From the NCBI RefSeq assembly GCF_020524495.1, contig NZ_JAIVLB010000002.1, forward strand, positions 62,001-126,000: 64,000 nucleotides of DNA. The letters run 5' to 3'. The stretch is from Bacillus stratosphericus (GTDB lineage: Bacteria; Bacillota; Bacilli; Bacillales; Bacillaceae). This document shows, one piece after another, positions 56,452-64,000 of this stretch. Positions within the stretch are counted from its first letter, which is position 1, and every line of letters begins with the position of its first letter. The notes below the pieces were generated by a model. The model was not told the origin of the DNA and searched no databases. It saw nothing but the letters and a program-made list of their open reading frames with translations. A program made the position numbers and the translations under genes.

Positions 56452-57522
56452 TTAATCGAGCCATTCCTGCCTTCTTTTGCTGTCTGATTCACCATAAGCA
56501 AGCAATGCTTTTGTCGCCTTAAATTGCTGGTGCTTTGTCGGCGCCGTATTTTTCCGCTGCTTTTTAAACCATTCCTCAGCCTTCTTCTTATCCACAACCT
56601 CCATCCCGTATGGAACTTCAGGTAAGTCAATATAAGAGGTGCGGCTGATGAGGATTTTTTTCACAGGAAGTTCTACACCACTTTGCTGTAAAATCTTTGA
56701 CACCACGGTTCCTGAGCGTAGAAGGCTTGTACAAGGATTTAAGATGGACTGGACAGCTTTTCCTGTCGCCCGCTTTTCCCAAAAACGTTCCTTTGATCCG
56801 ATAAATACGCTGTCTGGCTCTGCCTCTAAGAAGGATAAACAGATCACTTCCAGCGGCGTAATGATCACTGAACACAATTCCATCTCAGCTTTTTGAATGA
56901 GCAGCACCGGCTTGTACATCACAAAATAAGAATCCGGAAGCTGTCTTGCAAGCATACGCAGCTTTTCATCATATCGAATGTGATGGGAAACGGTTGAAAT
57001 GTGTGATATCGTCGAGCTGGCCCACTTTAATTGAACATCGTAGAGATGATCTTTAAAAAAGTGAATCAGCTTCGTTTCATCGGTAGGGATGTTTCTAAAG
57101 ACTCCTTGCTCTATATCTGTTGGCTCGTTAAAAAGACTTAGGTCCCGTTCCTTTTTCATATCGGCTTCTTTTTGCTTTCTCTTTAAGGAGAATTTCTTTC
57201 TCTTCTCTTCCTTTTGTTCAGCTTGTTCAAGGGTTTGGTCAAGCTGCTTTTGCGCCTGTTCTTTGGAAGCCTTTTTTAACTCGTCCCATCTTTGATTTTT
57301 CAATCGAATAAACTGATTGATGTAATGATGGGGATCTTGTTCATATCGTGATATATAATCTTGAATTTTGATCATTTGCGCCATCTGCTGCTCACTCCAA
57401 CTTCTAGAATCATTTAGTGTAAATTGTTTGATTGCGTGATAACGTGAGGTTTCTTTCGTACGTATTTCAAATAAAGCGATACTAGGAGAATAGCTGTCTT
57501 TGAATGATGAGCATAAGATCAT
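56452..57522 (-). CDS. ytlQ: YtlQ-like protein with nuclease-related (NERD-like) C-terminal region
   Basis: 356 residues. The N-terminal ~70 residues are unassigned (MILCSSFKDSYSPSIALFE). A strongly charged Lys/Glu/Gln coiled coil at about 75-135 follows, then an alpha/beta region (about 150-300; YDVQLKWASSTISHIS, MYKPVLLIQKAEMELCSVII, LEVICLSFLEAE, GSKERFWEKR) resembling NERD/PD-(D/E)xK-like folds, though a clean D-ExK set is not obvious. A C-terminal basic tail ends at RRQEWLD. No strong ribosome-binding site precedes ATG 57522. Assignment is by position and length; function unknown. It lies between pepV and ytlR on the same strand. Confidence 0.75.
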   Translation of the reverse strand: MILCSSFKDSYSPSIALFEIRTKETSRYHAIKQFTLNDSRSWSEQQMAQMIKIQDYISRYEQDPHHYINQFIRLKNQRWDELKKASKEQAQKQLDQTLEQAEQKEEKRKKFSLKRKQKEADMKKERDLSLFNEPTDIEQGVFRNIPTDETKLIHFFKDHLYDVQLKWASSTISHISTVSHHIRYDEKLRMLARQLPDSYFVMYKPVLLIQKAEMELCSVIITPLEVICLSFLEAEPDSVFIGSKERFWEKRATGKAVQSILNPCTSLLRSGTVVSKILQQSGVELPVKKILISRTSYIDLPEVPYGMEVVDKKKAEEWFKKQRKNTAPTKHQQFKATKALLAYGESDSKRRQEWLD

Positions 57523-57558
57523 TTTTTCACTGTGATTTCCCCTTCTCCTTACCTATTT

Positions 57559-58959
57559 CTATTTTGCTAATTCATACATGGCTTGTGCATATAGAGCTGT
57601 TGCTCTCAGTAAGTCATCGATTTCGATATATTCATCCTTTTGATGCGCACAATCTGGTCTGCCAGGGAATAGAGGACCAAAGGCTACTCCTGCTTCTAAA
57701 GATCTCGCATACGTTCCTCCTCCAATAGCAATAAGGGAGGCTGGATCTCCAGTTTGTTCCTCATATACCCGCTGTAATGTTTTCACAAGTGGATGATCTT
57801 TTGAGACATGATGCGGAGGGCTGTCGTCAAATTTCTCAAGGGATGCCCCTTTGATGCTTTCAATCCCCTTTCTTACGTCCTTGCCGTCTGCTGTCACTGG
57901 ATAACGGACATTTATCCCAAGTTTGGCTTCCTCATTTTGCGTATAGCGGATGGTGCCAACATTGAGGGTCAGGTCCCCGCTTATGTCATCCTGGTAAGCA
58001 ATTCCCAGCTTTTGTCCTCTTGTATCTTGATCAAATAAAGCGTTTATTTGTGATGTAAAGGCAAGCCCTTGTTCATCTAATTCATGCTCACATAAGAAAT
58101 TTGCCATATGAATGCCCGCATTAATGCCATACGCCGGCTCCATCGCATGTACTGATACACCATTTAATGTGAAATGCAGTTCACCCGCTATTTTCTTTGT
58201 CTCACCAGATAATTGATTTTCAGTAAGATAAGCTTCAAAAGCCGTTTTCAACGCTTCAGCATCATATTCCTGTGCCGTTGTCACAATAGCTGCGGCCTCA
58301 TCTGGCACCATATTGAGCCTCATACCTGATGAAAACTGCTTGAGTGTATAGCGCTTATTTTCTTCTGATTGTTGATATGTAAATGAAACGATGGCATCGA
58401 TGATCCCTTTTTCAGCATGAATAATGGGGAAATCTGCATCAGGCGCAAAGCCAATGTTCGGCATCGCCTCATGCTTAAAATAATGATCCACGCAGCGCCA
58501 ATCACTTTCTTCATCAGTTCCGATAATCATTCGAATCTTTTTTGATAACTGAATATCCGCATCTTTTAACATCTTAAGCGCATAGAAAGCCGCTATGGTT
58601 GGCCCTTTATCATCAATGGCCCCTCTTGCAAAAATTTTATTTTCTCTCATGTCTGCTGAAAATGGCGGGGTTGTCCAGCCGTCACCAGCAGGCACCACGT
58701 CCACATGGCATAGCACCCCTACAATGTCTTCGCCTTGTCCATATTCAATATGTCCTGCATAACCATCGACATTCTTCACAATAAAGCCTTCGTTTTTCCC
58801 TTTTTTCAGCATGTACTGAAGGGCCTCATCCACTTTTTCACCGAATGGCTTCCCTTCTTTTCCACCTTCTTCATCAAGAACACTTTCAATTTGTAAAAAA
58901 GATCGTGTATCATTGATCAAGTCTTCTTTTTTTCGTATGACTTCAGCTTCCCAATTCAT
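57559..58959 (-). CDS. pepV: Dipeptidase PepV (YtjP, M20 family)
   Basis: Dinuclear zinc dipeptidase that splits a broad range of dipeptides. M20 ligands: CHVDVVPAGDGW (His and catalytic Asp) at about 87, AIDDKGPTIA (bridging Asp) at about 119, GTDEESDW (general-base Glu and ligand Glu), FAPDADFP (Asp) and the C-terminal IGGGTYARS and HQKDE (His). The start is ATG 58959 (MNWEAEVIRKKEDL) behind AAGGAGGAATGG, 466 residues; the longer frame reads into the divergent pbuO remnant. Divergent from pbuO with a very short gap. Confidence 0.93.
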   Translation of the reverse strand: MNWEAEVIRKKEDLINDTRSFLQIESVLDEEGGKEGKPFGEKVDEALQYMLKKGKNEGFIVKNVDGYAGHIEYGQGEDIVGVLCHVDVVPAGDGWTTPPFSADMRENKIFARGAIDDKGPTIAAFYALKMLKDADIQLSKKIRMIIGTDEESDWRCVDHYFKHEAMPNIGFAPDADFPIIHAEKGIIDAIVSFTYQQSEENKRYTLKQFSSGMRLNMVPDEAAAIVTTAQEYDAEALKTAFEAYLTENQLSGETKKIAGELHFTLNGVSVHAMEPAYGINAGIHMANFLCEHELDEQGLAFTSQINALFDQDTRGQKLGIAYQDDISGDLTLNVGTIRYTQNEEAKLGINVRYPVTADGKDVRKGIESIKGASLEKFDDSPPHHVSKDHPLVKTLQRVYEEQTGDPASLIAIGGGTYARSLEAGVAFGPLFPGRPDCAHQKDEYIEIDDLLRATALYAQAMYELAK

Positions 58960-58965
58960 TTTCCA

Positions 58966-59459
58966 TTCCTCCTTCAAAAAAAGGTTGCAATCCACCCTCG
59001 CTGGAATGACAACATTCTTTACTATGGTATATATTGTAGCCGTCAAGCTAGGAATCCTTTCAAAAGGAGGCATTCCTTTTGACCAAGTCTTTACTGCCAC
59101 AATTATTGCTACTGTCGTCGGTACGCTCTGGATGGCACTATTTCCAACTATCCGATTGCCATTGCACCAAGCATGGGGCTAAATGTCTATTTCACCGTCA
59201 CAGTTTTCGGTGACGGCATAATCAGCTACCAAACGGCGTTCAGTGCGGTATTTGTCACTGGTTTACTCTTTATTATTTTATCGTTAACATCCCTTAGAAA
59301 ACAACTGATCGAAGCCATTCCAGATAATTTAAAGTACGGAATGACAGCAGGGATTGGACTTTTCATTGCGTTCATCGGTCTCAGACAGTCTGGCATCATG
59401 GCTACTCCCCAGAGAATCTTGTAAAGCTTGGATTTATTTCATATCCACTTGTGAAATGA
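58966..59459 (+). pseudogene. pbuO: Truncated, twice-frameshifted pbuO (guanine/hypoxanthine permease)
   Basis: N-terminal part of a PbuO-type purine permease (AzgA family). Segment 1 (to about 59136) reads LQSTLAGMTTFFTMVYIVAV, then GILSKGGIPFDQVFTATIIA and TVVGTLWMALF. The expected NYPIAIAPSMGLNVYF continues in another frame from 59143 through YGMTAGIGLFIAFIGLRQSG. A second shift near 59400 continues as SPENLVKLGFISYPLVK and stops. The initiation region is missing, and the C-terminal two thirds (about 250 residues expected) are absent. The gene cannot make a functional carrier. Confidence 0.88.
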
Positions 59460-59847
59460 GCAAAAGAGAAATGGACATAAGTGCATAGTCTTGTTCTCAT
59501 CTTTGCCATCTTATTTTTAAAGGCACATTTCAAAAGAGCATTTTGTAAATTTCCTGTGTTTATTTTTTGTTTTTTCTAAAATGACAGACTTCTCCATACC
59601 CCTTATGTTTATTGGGTTTAACAGGATTCAAATCATGATATAAATATATTTTATTTCATGAAGACCAGTTAAAAAACACGTAAATTTGACTTTTTGGTGG
59701 AACTCCATGCATAATAATGTGTATAATAAAATAAAACATTAAAAAACACGAACATTTACCATTGTTGCATGTCCTTATTTCGCAGTTTTAGTGTAGTAAG
59801 TTGTGGTTAGTCAAGTCCATCCGATCTTATTGATAGGGAGTGGTTTT
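59460..59847. other. Non-coding stretch between the pbuO remnant and ytzE
   Basis: About 390 AT-rich bases, probably the eroded remainder of pbuO plus the ytzE promoter region. Two direct repeats TTAAAAAACACGWA occur near 59668 and 59739; the second continues as CACGAACATTTACC, which matches a PurR box (AWWWCCGAACWWT) at 11 of 13 bases. No intact gene. Confidence 0.4.
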
Positions 59848-60069
59848 TTGAAACCTTCAACAAACCGTATGATGACTCGAATTAAATCAGTTTATATGTT
59901 CATTCAAGAGAAAGGTCTTGTGACGACACAAGAGCTGGTTGATGAATTCGGGATCACACCTAGAACCATTCAAAGAGACTTAAACGTGCTTGCCTATAAC
60001 GATCTTGTTCATAGTCCAAGCAGAGGCAAATGGGAAACAACGAGAAAAAAAGTGAAAATATCATCTTAA
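59848..60069 (+). CDS. ytzE: DeoR-type helix-turn-helix protein YtzE
   Basis: 73-residue stand-alone winged helix of the DeoR/HTH_11 type: RIKSVYMFIQEKGLVTTQEL, then VDEFGITPRTIQRDLNVL. It has no effector-binding domain, so it either acts as a small repressor or partners another protein. The start is TTG 59848 (MKPSTNRMMTRIK) seven bases after AGGGAG; homologues begin the same way. Monocistronic, followed by a bidirectional terminator. Confidence 0.9.
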   Translation: MKPSTNRMMTRIKSVYMFIQEKGLVTTQELVDEFGITPRTIQRDLNVLAYNDLVHSPSRGKWETTRKKVKISS

Positions 60070-60097
60070 GCTTATAATGAATTGTCCATATAACATA

Positions 60098-60124
60098 AAG
60101 AACCGGCGATATGCCGGTTCTTTG
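60098..60124. terminator. Bidirectional terminator between ytzE and the pseudouridine synthase gene
   Basis: Perfect AAAGAACCGGC / GCCGGTTCTTT stem around GATAT. Confidence 0.92.
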
Positions 60125-60125
60125 T

Positions 60126-60842
60126 CTATTCTCGATTGATTAAGCTATCTAATTCTTCTTCCGTCAATTCACGATACTCCCCGGGCGCTAAATCTTCATC
60201 TAATGAGACAGATCCCATTGACAAACGCTTTAAAAAGATCACTTCATTCCCTACCGCTTGCACCATCAGCTTCACTTGATGGTATTTCCCTTCAGTAATC
60301 GTTAAACGGATGCGTGTATCCGCCTCTTGATTGGCATCTACTTCAATCTTTGCCGGCTTCGTATGGTAGTCATCTAAAATGACAACCCCCTGCTCAAGAC
60401 GCTTGATGTCTTGATCTCTTAAAGGGTATGTCAGATGAACTTCGTACGTCTTCGGGACATGCTTTTTCGGAGAAAGTAATTGATAAGCGAGCTGCCCATC
60501 ATTTGTGAGGAGAAGAAGACCAACTGTATCCTTATCAAGTCTCCCCACAGGGAATGGCCCCCTTGCAATATCCTCCGGCTCAAGTAAATCGACAACCGTT
60601 TCATCTCGCAAATCCTCTGTTGCTGAAATGACGCCATCTGGTTTGTTCATCATTAAATAAATAAACTCTTTATACTCAACACGCTCTCCGTGTACGAGTA
60701 CTTCATCATTCAATGGATCGACATGATCTTTCACCTGCTTCGCCACTTCTCCATTCACTGTGACAGCTCGAGCCTTGACCAGCTTCTTCACATCTTTTCT
60801 TGAACCAAAGCCGCTATTGGCAAGCAATTTATCAAGCCTCAT
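60126..60842 (-). CDS. ytzG: RsuA-family pseudouridine synthase YtzG
   Basis: 16S rRNA pseudouridine synthase-like enzyme (RsuA-type, U516 by family). An N-terminal S4 domain (MRLDKLLANSGFGSRKDVKKLV) and catalytic domain with the active-site Asp in GPFPVGRLDKDTVGLLLLTNDG (about 97-118), KTYEV and GKYHQVKLMVQAVGN. 238 residues. The start codon lies 16 bases after the ytgP stop, so the two are co-transcribed in the order ytgP then ytzG. Confidence 0.92.
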   Translation of the reverse strand: MRLDKLLANSGFGSRKDVKKLVKARAVTVNGEVAKQVKDHVDPLNDEVLVHGERVEYKEFIYLMMNKPDGVISATEDLRDETVVDLLEPEDIARGPFPVGRLDKDTVGLLLLTNDGQLAYQLLSPKKHVPKTYEVHLTYPLRDQDIKRLEQGVVILDDYHTKPAKIEVDANQEADTRIRLTITEGKYHQVKLMVQAVGNEVIFLKRLSMGSVSLDEDLAPGEYRELTEEELDSLINRE

Positions 60843-60858
60843 GAATATCCACCTCTTC

Positions 60859-62481
60859 TTAACTCTTTTTTCTTAAAAATGTTGGCATACGGCTGCCAAG
60901 TACACGCTCTAGTAATCCAATCTTGTAAGAAAAGAACATATACACACCGCCTCCAGTGATCATTGAAATCAAGATGACGATACCAGCTTGTACAATTCCG
61001 TCTTCATAAGAAATCAATTGACTCACAAGCTGACATGTCACATAAGCCGCAACAGCCATGATCGCCGTTAAAATACTAATAAGAATAAAACGTTTGAAAA
61101 TCCTGTGGAATGAATAGCCTGCATGACGCTTAATCATGATAAACATATACAAGATCGACGCACTGTAGCCTAGTGCAGTTGCAAGCACAGAACCATTTCC
61201 TTGCAGCCAGCTAATCAGCGGGATATTCAAGACTGTTTTAATCAAAATCCCTAACAAAAGACTGACGATAGCGAATTTTTGTTTGTTAATCCCTTGCAAA
61301 ATCGCTGCGTTAATGGTGAATAAAGAAAACAATAACGCAACAGGTGCATACCAGAACAAAATAGAAATCCCTATCTCAGGATGAACAGACGGGTAGAAAA
61401 ACCAATAAACTGGTCCTGCCAGAGCAGAGATTCCAAATGAAGCAGGCAGTACGAAGAATAACATAACCTGCATTGTTTGATCAATTTGCCGATTGAGCAG
61501 TTTATCATTACGTGCTGTAAATGATTCCGTAATGGTCGGAATCAAGGTTAAGCCAAAAGCTGTTGCAAGAGACACAGGAATCATCACTAGCTTCGGTAAA
61601 TATAACGTCACAATGGAAAGTACCGCTGTACTAATATCTTGATGTCCTGATGCAATCATGGCTCTATTGATTGTATTTGTATCAATATATGAATAAATTG
61701 GAATTGCAAGTCCAACAAACACATACGGTGCTGCATAGCTAAACAGCTCTGTAAACATTTGCTTATAAGACAAATCAGAGTAAGCGCCTGTATTCGGCTG
61801 CATAGCAAGGAGACGGTCCTTCCGCTTCAGCCAATATAAATAAAGGGTAAATAATCCGCCAAATGCCCCGATCAGTGCTGCAAAAGTTGCATAACCGACA
61901 GCAATGACAAGTCCGCCGTCAAGCACCTTTAAAATAATAAACGTCGCTGTTAATAGGAAGATGATTCTGACAAGTTGTTCGATGACTTGAGAAACAGCTG
62001 TTGGCCCCATCATCGAGTGCCCTTGGAAGAACCCTCGCACAAGACTCATGATTGGTACAACCAGAAGACCTAAACTCACCATCCGAATCACATATACCAC
62101 TTGATCGACAGTCAAACCGCCTGTTTCATTTGATCCGCCAAGCTGAATCTTGGCAAAAATCGGCGCAGTCAAATATAAAATAGAAAAGGCGATAATACCG
62201 GTGACAAGCATGACCGACATACCCGCTCTGAACATTTTCCTTGTTGTCTGATAATCGCCAATTGCATTATATTTGGAGACAAATTTTGATACCGCTGTTG
62301 GGAAACCAAGCGTAGCAATACTTAAAAAGATCGTATACTGATTGTATCCATATTGGAATAGTGCACCACCAGTAGCTCCAACCATTGCGCTAAATGGAAT
62401 TAAGTAAATCATACCAAGAAAACGAGAGAGATAAGTCCCTATCGTTAAAACCAACGTACCACGAAGCAGTTTATTAGACAT
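60859..62481 (-). CDS. ytgP: MOP-superfamily lipid II flippase YtgP (MurJ-type)
   Basis: About 14 membrane helices over 540 residues. B. subtilis YtgP is the MurJ functional equivalent that flips lipid II for peptidoglycan synthesis. The N terminus LLRGTLVLTIGTYLSRFLGM, the conserved MVGATGGALFQYGYNQYTIF loop, VRGFFQGHSMMGPTAVSQ, and AAILQGINKQKFA are present. The start is ATG 62481 (MSNKLLRGT) behind GGTGG; an in-frame upstream ATG lacks a ribosome-binding site. Transcribed with the pseudouridine synthase gene. Confidence 0.93.
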   Translation of the reverse strand: MSNKLLRGTLVLTIGTYLSRFLGMIYLIPFSAMVGATGGALFQYGYNQYTIFLSIATLGFPTAVSKFVSKYNAIGDYQTTRKMFRAGMSVMLVTGIIAFSILYLTAPIFAKIQLGGSNETGGLTVDQVVYVIRMVSLGLLVVPIMSLVRGFFQGHSMMGPTAVSQVIEQLVRIIFLLTATFIILKVLDGGLVIAVGYATFAALIGAFGGLFTLYLYWLKRKDRLLAMQPNTGAYSDLSYKQMFTELFSYAAPYVFVGLAIPIYSYIDTNTINRAMIASGHQDISTAVLSIVTLYLPKLVMIPVSLATAFGLTLIPTITESFTARNDKLLNRQIDQTMQVMLFFVLPASFGISALAGPVYWFFYPSVHPEIGISILFWYAPVALLFSLFTINAAILQGINKQKFAIVSLLLGILIKTVLNIPLISWLQGNGSVLATALGYSASILYMFIMIKRHAGYSFHRIFKRFILISILTAIMAVAAYVTCQLVSQLISYEDGIVQAGIVILISMITGGGVYMFFSYKIGLLERVLGSRMPTFLRKKS

Positions 62482-62655
62482 GCGCTTAACCACCATTTTT
62501 CTAATGAATATTCAACTTAACTATTTTACCACATCATTTCATCGCACAGGTAACAAAACCCATACAGAAGTCACAAAACCAATCAATTCATATTTCAGCC
62601 TTCCCCAATCTTCGTTATAATAGAGAAATGACTGAAGTAGAAAGAGGAATGTAAC

Positions 62656-63927
62656 ATGAAACATTATGATGTCATTGTCATTGGCGGTGGACCTTCTGGG
62701 CTGATGGCAGCGATTGCATCAGCAGAGCACGGTGCATCTGTTCTTTTAATTGACAAAGGAAATAAACTTGGCAGAAAGCTGGCCATTTCTGGCGGTGGAC
62801 GCTGTAACGTTACCAATCGCCTTCCAGTAGAAGAAATCATTCAACATATTCCCGGAAACGGCCGTTTTTTATATAGTGCATTTTCTGAGTTCAACAATGA
62901 GGATATCATTACATTTTTTGAAAACCTTGGCATTGAACTGAAAGAAGAAGACCACGGACGCATGTTCCCTGTCTCAAACAAAGCACAATATGTTGTGAAT
63001 GCCCTGTTAGACAGGCTCCGAACTTTGAATGTCACCATTCGAACGAATGAAAAGATTAAAAACGTTCTGTATCAAGACGGACAAGCAGCAGGAATTGTTA
63101 CAAATAACGATGAAAAAATTTCAAGCAAGGCTGTTGTCATTGCTGTTGGTGGAAAAAGTGTGCCGCATACTGGATCTACTGGTGACGGCTATGCTTGGGC
63201 AGAAGCCGCTGGCCATACGATTACAGAGCTTTTCCCAACAGAAGTACCGGTCACATCAGATGAGCCATTTATGAAAGAAAAAGTGCTTCAAGGGCTCTCT
63301 TTACGAAGTGTGGCTGTAAGTGTTTTAAACAAAAAGGGAAAACCAGTCGTCACACATGTCATGGATATGATCTTTACTCACTTTGGCTTATCAGGCCCAG
63401 CTGTTCTTAGATGCAGCGGATTTGTTGTCAAAGAGCTGAAAAAGCAGCCGACAGTCCGCCTGCAAATTGATTTATATCCAAAGTTTCATGACGAGGAGCT
63501 ATTCCAAAAGCTTCACTGTGACCTAAAGGACGCACCGAAAAAGTCAATTAAGAATGTACTGAAGCCTTGGATGCAAGTACGCTATTTGTTGTTCCTTTTA
63601 GAAAGGAACGAGATTGATCCACAAGACACATTTTCTGGTCTTGCCAAGGATAAACTGCGTGCTTTTGCCCATGATTGTAAACATTTTATCGTTCATGCAA
63701 ATGGTACACTTTCCTTAGACAAAGCGTTTGTCACAGGAGGCGGAGTCTCTGTCAAAGAGATTGAACCGAAAAAAATGGCGTCTAAAAAAATGGCCGGTCT
63801 TTATTTCTGTGGAGAAATTTTAGACATTCACGGTTATACTGGCGGCTACAATATTACGTCAGCACTTGTGACAGGCAGGCTTGCTGGCATGAATGCTGCA
63901 CTAGAAGCAAAGGAGAGATATCAATGA
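62656..63927 (+). CDS. ytfP: HI0933/BaiN-family FAD-dependent oxidoreductase YtfP
   Basis: Flavoprotein with N-terminal dinucleotide motif [19 protein letters not shown], the family block [16 protein letters not shown] (about 36-51), the second GG motif [18 protein letters not shown], a central inserted domain, and the C-terminal [13 protein letters not shown] and [19 protein letters not shown]. 423 residues. Physiological substrate unknown. ATG behind AAGAGGAATG. It overlaps the following gene by four bases (ATGA). Confidence 0.92.
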   Translation: MKHYDVIVIGGGPSGLMAAIASAEHGASVLLIDKGNKLGRKLAISGGGRCNVTNRLPVEEIIQHIPGNGRFLYSAFSEFNNEDIITFFENLGIELKEEDHGRMFPVSNKAQYVVNALLDRLRTLNVTIRTNEKIKNVLYQDGQAAGIVTNNDEKISSKAVVIAVGGKSVPHTGSTGDGYAWAEAAGHTITELFPTEVPVTSDEPFMKEKVLQGLSLRSVAVSVLNKKGKPVVTHVMDMIFTHFGLSGPAVLRCSGFVVKELKKQPTVRLQIDLYPKFHDEELFQKLHCDLKDAPKKSIKNVLKPWMQVRYLLFLLERNEIDPQDTFSGLAKDKLRAFAHDCKHFIVHANGTLSLDKAFVTGGGVSVKEIEPKKMASKKMAGLYFCGEILDIHGYTGGYNITSALVTGRLAGMNAALEAKERYQ

Positions 63928-64000
63928 TCAGACGTGCACTTCCGATTGTACTTGCGGTTGTGATTAGTTTGACAGCTGCCTTTTTCATGAAGCTGTCGAT
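63924..64000 (+). CDS. N-terminal start of a membrane or secreted protein (runs off the window)
   Basis: Begins at ATG 63924 overlapping the ytfP stop, with AAAGGAGAG upstream. The 25 visible residues ([20 protein letters not shown], then FMKLS) form a positively charged start and a hydrophobic helix, either a signal peptide or a membrane anchor. Family cannot be decided from this much sequence; translational coupling suggests a shared operon with ytfP. Confidence 0.65.
   Translation, partial: MIRRALPIVLAVVISLTAAFFMKLS

Overview
The window is low-GC Firmicute chromosome from the Bacillus subtilis/pumilus clade. The evidence is strong GGAGG ribosome-binding sites, frequent TTG and GTG starts, an alpha/beta-type spore protein gene with a SigG promoter, a Tyr T-box, a CcpA/cre-controlled acetate locus and a bceRSAB module. 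From about 10 kb onward, as I recall the B. subtilis 168 map, the gene order follows the ytcI-sspA-thiI-nifZ-braB-ezrA-hisJ-refZ-ytsP-rpsD-tyrS-acsA-acuABC-ccpA-aroA-ytxJHG-murC-sftA-ytpRQP-ytoQ-ytoP-ytzB-malS-ytnP-trmB-ytzH-ytmP-ytlR-ytlQ-pepV-pbuO-ytzE-ytzG-ytgP-ytfP segment. Proteins are close to, but clearly diverged from, B. subtilis, and the tandem braB pair and the des and bce neighbours suggest the B. pumilus/safensis/altitudinis group (inference). No tRNA, rRNA, CRISPR, IS or prophage genes were seen.

Layout. 0-5 kb: end of an unknown gene, the RNA helicase dbpA, then the cold-shock membrane fluidity unit des-desK-desR with a 24-bp palindrome upstream. 5-10 kb: bacitracin sensing and detoxification, bceRS and bceAB, with a 30-bp perfect palindrome between the two halves; decayed gene remnants lie on both sides. 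10-22 kb: acyl-CoA synthetase, sspA, the nifZ-thiI sulfur relay for tRNA 4-thiouridine, two tandem CodY-box-bearing branched-chain amino acid carriers, ezrA, hisJ, refZ, a broken ytsP and rpsD with its long leader. 22.9-30.3 kb: an insertion between rpsD and tyrS with a complete type I restriction-modification operon (hsdM-hsdS-hsdR) and three small unrecognised genes. 30-40 kb: tyrS under T-box control, acsA diverging from acuABC (acetate activation and acetylation control), ccpA, aroA and the SigB operon ytxGHJ. 40-64 kb: cell wall and division genes (murC, sftA, ytgP), redox and metabolic housekeeping, and a broken pbuO.

Linked functions. AcsA is acetylated by AcuA and deacetylated by AcuC, all beside CcpA, which should repress acsA through the cre box at 33733-33748. 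NifZ hands sulfur to ThiI. DesK/DesR control des. BceS/BceR control bceAB.

The least expected structures are: two copies of a ~165-185-bp element (40565-40750 and 48733-48897) that looks like a structured 3'-UTR RNA ending in a terminator; a convergent pair, ytzH/ytmP, whose terminators each lie beyond the other gene; and four pseudogenes (siderophore-binding protein, amidohydrolase, ytsP, pbuO), each recognised by joining pieces in different reading frames.
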